Positions 51,307 to 59,304 of a stretch of DNA of 59,304 bases are shown in pieces. Each line of letters opens with the position of its first letter. The first letter of the stretch is position 1. Under the pieces are notes generated by a model. It made no database searches. It saw nothing but the letters and a program-made list of their open reading frames with translations, and was not told the origin of the DNA. Origin of the DNA: Nemertoderma westbladi (lineage: Eukaryota; Xenacoelomorpha; Nemertodermatida; Nemertodermatidae); the NCBI GenBank assembly GCA_032718475.1, contig JAUCBJ010007838.1, positions 1 through 59,304 of the forward strand, given 5' to 3'. A program made the position numbers and the translations under genes.

Positions 51307-52215
51307 TACGATTTTGACATGCTAATAACTTTGTCGGATTTAAAGCTGCCAAGTTGAAAATTTGTAGGTATCAATATGAGCAAAAGTTGAGATTTTTGAG
51401 AGACTTTCAGACACCATCAGTGCAATGGTCTCCCGCTAGAGGGCCACATGTCTAAACATTAAATGCCCTCCCATTTCTTTGCTTTTAATCCGTTTAAGCT
51501 GAAACTTGGCAGATATGTATTAGACCATTAGCTGTGACTTTCAAAGGAGGCGAATCCATCTGCAGTTCTCCAGTCTGCCGCTAGAGGGCCAAAGGTCTGA
51601 AAGTGAAATCGTTGTCGTCGTTACGATTTTGACATGCTAATAACTTTGTCGGATTTAAAGCTGCCAAGTTGGAAATTTGTAGGTATCAATATGAGCAAAA
51701 GTTGAGATTTTTGAGAGACTTTCAGACACCATCAGAGCAATAGTCTCCTGCTAGAGGGCCACATGTCTAAACGTTAAATGTCCTCCCATTTCTTTGCTTT
51801 TAATCCATTTATGCTGAAATTTGGCAGATATGTACTAGACCATTAGCTGTGACTTTGAAAGAAGGAATTGAATTGAATTGAATTGAAGGCTAATCCGTGT
51901 GCAGTTCTTCAGTCTGCCGCTAGAGGGCGAAATGTTTGAAAGTGAAATCTTTCTCCCATCTCGTTATTTATGATCCGTTCAAGCTGAAACGTAGCAGATA
52001 TGTAGTAGAAGTCGGCCTGAGTCTTTGGTGGGCAGTAAACGGTCTGGAGTCCTCCAGTCTGCCGCTAGAGGGCGAAATGTATAACTGTCCCCAATTCCTT
52101 GATATTAATTTATTTAAAGTGAATATTGGCATATGTACTAGAGCACATGCTGCGTCTTTCTGAGGAAGGTGGTCGATCTGCATTTCTCCAGTCTGCCGCT
52201 AGAGGTAAGCGGAAA
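51307..52215 (+). repeat. diverged tandem repeat carrying CTCF-like cores
   Basis: Units of about 140-170 bp. Each carries a TTAATCCGTTTAAGCTGAAA-like part and a GCAGATATGTA part, then CTGCCGCTAGAGGGC. A larger duplication is superimposed: 51307-51470 and 51621-51780 are almost identical (TTTGACATGCTAATAACTTT). Core motifs are at 51433-51444, 51578-51589, 51748-51759, 51917-51928, 52062-52073 and a partial one at 52196-52207. A further diverged unit is at 52760-52920. Confidence 0.8.
51433..51444 (+). promoter_or_regulatory. CTCF-core-like motif, first of the series
   Basis: CCGCTAGAGGGC matches the core of the bilaterian CTCF consensus. Repeated at five further sites in the array (see the repeat entry). 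Binding is inference. Confidence 0.35.
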
Positions 52216-52346
52216 TTCAAGACGCTGGTCACACTACTAAACGCATTATTTCAACATTCTCAAATATACGCTCCATAAATATTTCACGTTACTATTTTAT
52301 TGATAATCAAGATATAAACCAAGCGGAATTGGGGTGTAAACGTTAA

Positions 52347-52596
52347 GCAGACACCTGGTGCAGACACCTGGTGCAGACACCTGGTGCAGACAACTGGTGC
52401 AGACACCTGGTGCAGACACCTGGTGCAGACACCTGGTGCAGACACCTGGTGCAGACACCTGGTGCAGACACCTGGTGCAGACACCTGGTGGGTGCAGACA
52501 CCTGGTGGGTGCAGACACCTGGTGCAGACACCTGGTGCAGACACCTGGTTCAGACACCTGGTGCAGACACCTGGTGCAGACACCTGGTGCAGACAG
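52347..52596. repeat. 13-bp minisatellite
   Basis: About 19 copies of CAGACACCTGGTG, two of them extended by GGTG. It produces Cys/Thr/His-rich shadow frames on both strands. Confidence 0.95.
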
Positions 52597-52759
52597 TTAG
52601 GCAGACCGGTACTGAAATGAATTACACAATAGCCTACATTCGCAGAAAAGCCTTTCTAGAATTATCACTTATGACTACTTATTTGCGTGCATTTTTCACT
52701 GGGATTGGCTGCGTGCGTGTCTAGCGTCGTCTCTTTGATTACGTTGAACCTATACGACG

Positions 52760-52930
52760 AAATTTCTGAAAGTGAGATCCGTCTCTCATTTCGTTATCCG
52801 TTATTCAAGATGAAACTTGGCCGATGTACGTATGTACTATTCATCCATAGGCTGTGTCTTTGTGGGGCTGGAGACCCTAATCCATCTTCAGTTCTCACTA
52901 TACCGCTAGAGTCAGAAATGTCTGAATAGA
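52760..52930 (+). repeat. outlying copy of the CTCF-core-bearing repeat
   Basis: Contains TCTCATTTCGTTATCCGTTA, AAGATGAAACTTGGC and a degenerate ACCGCTAGAGTC at 52902-52914, so it belongs to the same family as 51307-52215. Confidence 0.6.
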
Positions 52931-53660
52931 AATGAAAGAGGTAAAAAGTGATTAGGCGAAATCTGCTTAAAATTTGCTAATACAGTAATACTTTCGAATT
53001 AGTACTCAAATTAAATTTAAGTCACGTGCTGCGCGAAGGCCCCACTTCGTGTTGGATGAGAATGTTGTTTAATGCTCGAGATTTTCATGGTAATCCTTAT
53101 GTAAACTTATTTAAAAATTGTCTTGATTGTGCCATGAAGTCCAAAATGAATATTTTTAGTGATATACCAGTTAGACAAGTAGCCACTGCCCAGTTTACAT
53201 TCCGTCGGTATTTATATTAAATTTTACTTTTGTATCATTGTAATTTCAATTTTTACTTAATTAAATATCAGGTTCTTTGTTTTTAATATTTTCATATGAA
53301 GTGCACAGTATTTTTTATTATTTTTATTATTATTTATTTGTTTTTTTATATCATTGCATACATCGAAGTTTTTGCTGTATCGTTCTTAAAAGAAAAATGT
53401 TAATCATAACGAGCCAACTAAATTGTTGAATGTTTATTTTTTATTATTGCAATATGTAAAATTATCAACATTGTGGTTTTTACTTACAATCTACGTCGTA
53501 TCATTTTGAACCCCACTATCTGATTATTGTTTAAAGTACTTCGGTTTCTACCTACGAAATTGTTTTATACTTAATGCAATATATTAGAATACTTAATTAG
53601 GCCTAACTGCCTAATGTAGTTAATAATAAATAAATTAATCGCTGTGTTACTGGTGCCTGA
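52931..53660. other. spacer with a short unrecognised ORF
   Basis: 53056-53220 encodes about 54 residues (MRMLFNARDFHGNPYVNLFK start) ending RRYLY and TAA, followed by T-rich sequence. It could be the tail of a decayed transposon ORF; no motif confirms this. 53026-53039 holds the GTGCTGCGCGAAGG word. Confidence 0.3.
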
Positions 53661-56600
53661 AATAATGGGACTACCCGTCCAGGTACCAGCTCGTAGAGTA
53701 CATTATGTGCATGGGTAATGGGACTACCCGTCCAGGTACCAGCTATACGTAGAGTACATTATGTGCATGGGTAATGGGACTACCCGTCCAGGTACCAGCT
53801 ATACGTAGAGTACATTATGTGCATGGGTAATGGGACTACCCGTCCAGGTACCAGCTACACGTAGAGTACATTATGTGCATGGGTAATGGGACTACCCGTC
53901 CAGGTACCAGCTCGTAGAGTACATTATGTGCATGGGTAATGGGACTACCCGTCCAGGTACCAGCTCGTAGAGTACATTATGTGCATGGGTAATGGGACTA
54001 CCCGTCCAGGTACCAGCTACACGTAGAGTACATTATGTGCATGGGTAATGGGACTACCCGTCCAGGTACCAGCTATACGTAGAGTACATTATGTGCATGG
54101 GTAATGGGACTACCCGTCCAGGTACCAGCTACACGTAGAGTACATTATGTGCATGGGTTATGGGACTACCCGTCCAGGTACCAGCTACACGTAGAGTACA
54201 TTACAGTATGTGCATGGGTAATGGGACTACCCGTCCAGGTACCAGCTATACGTAGAGTACATTATGTGCATGGGTAATGGGACTACCCGTCCAGGTACCA
54301 GCTACACGTTGAGTACATTATGTGCATGGGTAATGGGACTACCCGTCCAGGTACCAGCTACACGTAGAGTACATTATGTGCATGGGTAATGGGACTACCC
54401 GTCCAGGTACCAGCTACACGTAGAGTACAGTACATTATGTGCATGGGTAATGGGACTACCCGTCCAGGTACCAGCTACACGTAGAGTACAGTACATTATG
54501 TGCATGGGTAATGGGACTACCCGTCCAGGTACCAGCTCGTAGAGTACATTATGTGCATGGGTAATGGGACTACCCATCCAGGTACCAGCTATACGTAGAG
54601 TACAGTACATTATGTGCATGGGTAATGGGACTACCCGTCCAGGTACCAGCTACACGTAGAGTACATTATGTGCATGGGTAATGGGACTACCCGTCCAGGT
54701 ACCAGCTACACGTAGAGTACATTATGTGCATGGGTAATGGGACTACCCGTCCAGGTACCAGCTCGTAGAGTACATTATGTGCATGGGTAATGGGACTACC
54801 CGTCCAGGTACCAGCTCGTAGAGTACATTATGTGCATGGGTAATGGGACTACCCGTCCAGGTACCAGCTACACGTGAGTACATTATGTGCATGGGTAATG
54901 GGATTACCCGTCCAGGTACCAGCTATACGTAGAGTACATTATGTGCATGGGTAATGGGACTACCCGTCCAGGTACCAGCTACACGTAGAGTACATTATGT
55001 GCATGGGTAATGGGACTACCCGTCCAGGTACCAGCTACACGTAGAGTACATTATGTGCATGGGTAATGGGACTACCCGTCCAGGTACCAGCTACACGTAG
55101 AGTACATTATGTGCATGGGTAATGGGACTACCCGTCCAGGTACCAGCTACACGTAGAGTACATTATGTGCATGGGTAATGGGACTACCCGTCCAGGTACC
55201 AGCTACACGTAGAGTACATTATGTGCATGGGTAATGGGACTACCCGTCCAGGTACCAGCTACACGTAGAGTACATTATGTGCATGGGTAATGGGACTACC
55301 CGTCCAGGTACCAGCTACACGTAGAGTACATTATGTGCATGGGTAATGGGACTACCCGTCCAGGTACCAGCTACACGTAGAGTACATTATGTGCATGGGT
55401 AATGGGACTACCCGTCCAGGTACCAGCTACACGTAGAGTACATTATGTGCATGGGTAATGGGACTACCCGTCCAGGTACCAGCTACACGTAGAGTACATT
55501 ATGTGCATGGGTAATGGGACTACCCGTCCAGGTACCAGCTACACGTAGAGTACATTATGTGCATGGGTAATGGGACTACCCGTCCAGGTACCAGCTACAC
55601 GTAGAGTACATTATGTGCATGGGTAATGGGACTACCCGTCCAGGTACCAGCTACACGTAGAGTACATTATGTGCATGGGTAATGGGACTACCCGTCCAGG
55701 TACCAGCTACACGTAGAGTACATTATGTGCATGGGTAATGGGACTACCCGTCCAGGTACCAGCTACACGTAGAGTACATTATGTGCATGGGTAATGGGAC
55801 TACCCGTCCAGGTACCAGCTACACGTAGAGTACATTATGTGCATGGGTAATGGGACTACCCGTCCAGGTACCAGCTACACGTAGAGTACATTATGTGCAT
55901 GGGTAATGGGACTACCCGTCCAGGTACCAGCTACACGTAGAGTACATTATGTGCATGGGTAATGGGACTACCCGTCCAGGTACCAGCTACACGTAGAGTA
56001 CATTATGTGCATGGGTAATGGGACTACCCGTCCAGGTACCAGCTACACGTAGAGTACATTATGTGCATGGGTAATGGGACTACCCGTCCAGGTACCAGCT
56101 ACACGTAGAGTACATTATGTGCATGGGTAATGGGACTACCCGTCCAGGTACCAGCTACCGTAGAGTACATTATGTGCATGGGTAATGGGACTACCCGTCC
56201 AGGTACCAGCTACACGTAGAGTACATTATGTGCATGGGTAATGGGACTACCCGTCCAGGTACCAGCTACACGTAGAGTACATTATGTGCATGGGTAATGG
56301 GACTACCCGTCCAGGTACCAGCTACACGTAGAGTACATTATGTGCATGGGTAATGGGACTACCCGTCCAGGTACCAGCTACACGTAGAGTACATTATGTG
56401 CATGGGTAATGGGACTACCCGTCCAGGTACCAGCTACACGTAGAGTACATTATGTGCATGGGTAATGGGACTACCCGTCCAGGTACCAGCTACACGTAGA
56501 GTACATTATGTGCATGGGTAATGGGACTACCCGTCCAGGTACCAGCTACACGTAGAGTACATTATGTGCATGGGTAATGGGACTACCCGTCCAGGTACCA

Positions 56601-58923
56601 GCTACACGTAGAGTACATTATGTGCATGGGTAATGGGACTACCCGTCCAGGTACCAGCTACACGTAGAGTACATTATGTGCATGGGTAATGGGACTACCC
56701 GTCCAGGTACCAGCTACACGTAGAGTACATTATGTGCATGGGTAATGGGACTACCCGTCCAGGTACCAGCTACACGTAGAGTACATTATGTGCATGGGTA
56801 ATGGGACTACCCGTCCAGGTACCAGCTACACGTAGAGTACATTATGTGCATGGGTAATGGGACTACCCGTCCAGGTACCAGCTACACGTAGAGTACATTA
56901 TGTGCATGGGTAATGGGACTACCCGTCCAGGTACCAGCTACACGTAGAGTACATTATGTGCATGGGTAATGGGACTACCCGTCCAGGTACCAGCTACACG
57001 TAGAGTACATTATGTGCATGGGTAATGGGACTACCCGTCCAGGTACCAGCTACACGTAGAGTACATTATGTGCATGGGTAATGGGACTACCCGTCCAGGT
57101 ACCAGCTACACGTAGAGTACATTATGTGCATGGGTAATGGGACTACCCGTCCAGGTACCAGCTACACGTAGAGTACATTATGTGCATGGGTAATGGGACT
57201 ACCCGTCCAGGTACCAGCTACACGTAGAGTACATTATGTGCATGGGTAATGGGACTACCCGTCCAGGTACCAGCTACACGTAGAGTACATTATGTGCATG
57301 GGTAATGGGACTACCCGTCCAGGTACCAGCTACACGTAGAGTACATTATGTGCATGGGTAATGGGACTACCCGTCCAGGTACCAGCTACACGTAGAGTAC
57401 ATTATGTGCATGGGTAATGGGACTACCCGTCCAGGTACCAGCTACACGTAGAGTACATTATGTGCATGGGTAATGGGACTACCCGTCCAGGTACCAGCTA
57501 CACGTAGAGTACATTATGTGCATGGGTAATGGGACTACCCGTCCAGGTACCAGCTACACGTAGAGTACATTATGTGCATGGGTAATGGGACTACCCGTCC
57601 AGGTACCAGCTACACGTAGAGTACATTATGTGCATGGGTAATGGGACTACCCGTCCAGGTACCAGCTACACGTAGAGTACATTATGTGCATGGGTAATGG
57701 GACTACCCGTCCAGGTACCAGCTACACGTAGAGTACATTATGTGCATGGGTAATGGGACTACCCGTCCAGGTACCAGCTACACGTAGAGTACATTATGTG
57801 CATGGGTAATGGGACTACCCGTCCAGGTACCAGCTACACGTAGAGTACATTATGTGCATGGGTAATGGGACTACCCGTCCAGGTACCAGCTACACGTAGA
57901 GTACATTATGTGCATGGGTAATGGGACTACCCGTCCAGGTACCAGCTACACGTAGAGTACATTATGTGCATGGGTAATGGGACTACCCGTCCAGGTACCA
58001 GCTACACGTAGAGTACATTATGTGCATGGGTAATGGGACTACCCGTCCAGGTACCAGCTACACGTAGAGTACATTATGTGCATGGGTAATGGGACTACCC
58101 GTCCAGGTACCAGCTACACGTAGAGTACATTATGTGCATGGGTAATGGGACTACCCGTCCAGGTACCAGCTACACGTAGAGTACATTATGTGCATGGGTA
58201 ATGGGACTACCCGTCCAGGTACCAGCTACACGTAGAGTACATTATGTGCATGGGTAATGGGACTACCCGTCCAGGTACCAGCTACACGTAGAGTACATTA
58301 TGTGCATGGGTAATGGGACTACCCGTCCAGGTACCAGCTACACGTAGAGTACATTATGTGCATGGGTAATGGGACTACCCGTCCAGGTACCAGCTACACG
58401 TAGAGTACATTATGTGCATGGGTAATGGGACTACCCGTCCAGGTACCAGCTACACGTAGAGTACATTATGTGCATGGGTAATGGGACTACCCGTCCAGGT
58501 ACCAGCTACACGTAGAGTACATTATGTGCATGGGTAATGGGACTACCCGTCCAGGTACCAGCTACACGTAGAGTACATTATGTGCATGGGTAATGGGACT
58601 ACCCGTCCAGGTACCAGCTACACGTAGAGTACATTATGTGCATGGGTAATGGGACTACCCGTCCAGGTACCAGCTACACGTAGAGTACATTATGTGCATG
58701 GGTAATGGGACTACCCGTCCAGGTACCAGCTACACGTAGAGTACATTATGTGCATGGGTAATGGGACTACCCGTCCAGGTACCAGCTACACGTAGAGTAC
58801 ATTATGTGCATGGGTAATGGGACTACCCGTCCAGGTACCAGCTATACGTAGAGTACATTATGTGCATGGGTAATGGGACTACCCGTCCAGGTACCAGCTA
58901 CACGTAGAGTACATTATGTGCAT
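53661..58923. repeat. 56-bp satellite-like tandem array
   Basis: About 94 copies of a 56-bp unit beginning GGTAATGGGACTACCCGTCC, then AGGTACCAGCTACACGTAGA and GTACATTATGTGCATG. The unit folds: GGGTA/TACCC around ATGGGAC. The left third has variants (52-bp units missing TACA after CAGCT, GTACAGTACATT insertions, TAYACG changes). From about 55000 to 58900 the units are virtually identical. Homogeneous core and variable edge point to recent amplification by unequal exchange. Confidence 0.97.
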
Positions 58924-59035
58924 GCATATATTATATACAATAGTTATCAATTTATTTAGTACAAATTTGCTCTATATCTGTGTAGAAATTGTTAATAAAT
59001 CTTATCTTATCTTATCTTATCTTATCTTACCTATA
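58924..59035 (+). mobile_element. LINE-like 3-prime tail, (TTATC)n
   Basis: A T-rich stretch ends in AATAAATC and six TTATC units at 58999-59030. Pentamer tails after AATAAA are typical of CR1/L2-type 3-prime ends. No coding part is attached. Confidence 0.45.
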
Positions 59036-59195
59036 ATGTATGTAACTTACCTGCAGTACTTAATAAAATAAATATACGCATATGCGTAGAATCCTTATAG
59101 ATTTGCCAGTTCATTGTGTTTTATAAGAATTTATGTGCTGTATGTATTAATTTTATTTGCATTTGGCGTATTAAACTAAACTAAACTAAACTATA
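59036..59195 (+). mobile_element. CR1/L2-like 3-prime tail fragment
   Basis: Ends GTATTAAACTAAACTAAACT (59168-59191), the same tail as the element ending at 49073. The preceding AT-rich 130 bp has matching words (TTTATGTG, ATTAA). A 5-prime-truncated copy of that family. Confidence 0.5.
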
Positions 59196-59232
59196 TCTGG
59201 CAGTATGGCATATAACTAAACCTGGCAGCTCA

Positions 59233-59270
59233 ATGTGGGGCGAGACACGTAGTCGGCGAGCCTTTGCATA
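59233..59270 (+). repeat. dispersed GTGGGGCGAGCCACG repeat, copy 4
   Basis: ATGTGGGGCGAGACACGTAG, then TCGGCGAGCCTTTGC. One mismatch in the core relative to the other copies. Confidence 0.55.
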
Positions 59271-59304
59271 CGGTTCATATAGGGCAAATGGGGCATGTCC
59301 GTCT

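Noticed and set aside
51160-51357. Poly-Arg ORF
   Set aside because: Translation of the (GTC)n repeat.
52284-52724. Cys/Thr-rich ORFs on both strands, toxin-like spacing of Cys
   Set aside because: Arise from the 13-bp CAGACACCTGGTG minisatellite; cysteine spacing is the repeat period.

Overview
This window is eukaryotic nuclear DNA from an animal. Coding parts are split by GT-AG introns. Two host genes are recognisable by protein sequence: an intact VPS29 (retromer subunit, minus strand, 21921-22487) and the first two coding exons of HERC1 (giant HECT/RCC1-repeat E3 ligase, plus strand, 30868-31843). The AT-rich background, the very frequent TAGGCCTA word, and a fauna of animal Copia, CR1/L2-like and restriction-like-endonuclease (RLE) non-LTR elements suggest a marine invertebrate, perhaps an echinoderm or another deuterostome. 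That taxonomic guess is inference only.

Layout. 1-2460: 32-bp minisatellite. 2.7-9.6 kb: a block duplicated in tandem, carrying conserved hairpins and a TIR element present in only one copy. 9.7-13.5 kb: two tRNA-derived SINE copies and isolated candidate exons of unrecognised genes. 13.9-15.9 kb: GC-rich ~44-bp array and tandem hairpins. 16.4-17.5 kb: a four-pass membrane protein gene (TMEM272-like) whose only visible intron is a TIR element. 18-24 kb: MITEs, VPS29 and candidate exons. 26.4-30.2 kb: a LINE remnant and several inverted-repeat elements, including a foldback-like one. 30.9-31.8 kb: start of HERC1. 32.4-35.2 kb: 36-bp array. 35.2-39.8 kb: Ty1/copia element, internally deleted. 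39.8-44.25 kb: RLE non-LTR retrotransposon pseudogene with a 10-residue repeat array at its N-terminus. 44.25-44.83 kb: a self-complementary microsatellite holding a second RLE-element fragment. 45.3-49.07 kb: CR1/L2-like element with intact ORF2. 49.1-53 kb: a PIF/Harbinger-like MITE, simple arrays and a diverged tandem family carrying CTCF-like core motifs. 53.66-58.92 kb: very homogeneous 56-bp satellite. 58.9-59.3 kb: LINE 3-prime tails.

Main points of interest: (1) a canonical -1 frameshift heptamer, GGGAAAC, in the zero frame three codons before the ORF1 stop of the CR1/L2-like element, in exactly the overlap needed to fuse ORF1 to ORF2; (2) two different RLE-element 3-prime ends that both abut the same GTAGTACA/GTAGTACT microsatellite, suggesting insertion specificity; (3) a TIR element that sits exactly as a phase-0 GT-AG intron between two halves of a membrane protein, flanked by a GGTCTA duplication; (4) a Copia element whose two flanks are different tandem arrays with no target-site duplication, suggesting ectopic recombination (or misassembly); (5) a series of CTCF-core-like motifs spread by a diverged tandem repeat.

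Most long open frames here are shadows of tandem arrays and are not genes. Apart from VPS29, HERC1, the TMEM272-like gene and the transposon ORFs, coding calls are tentative.
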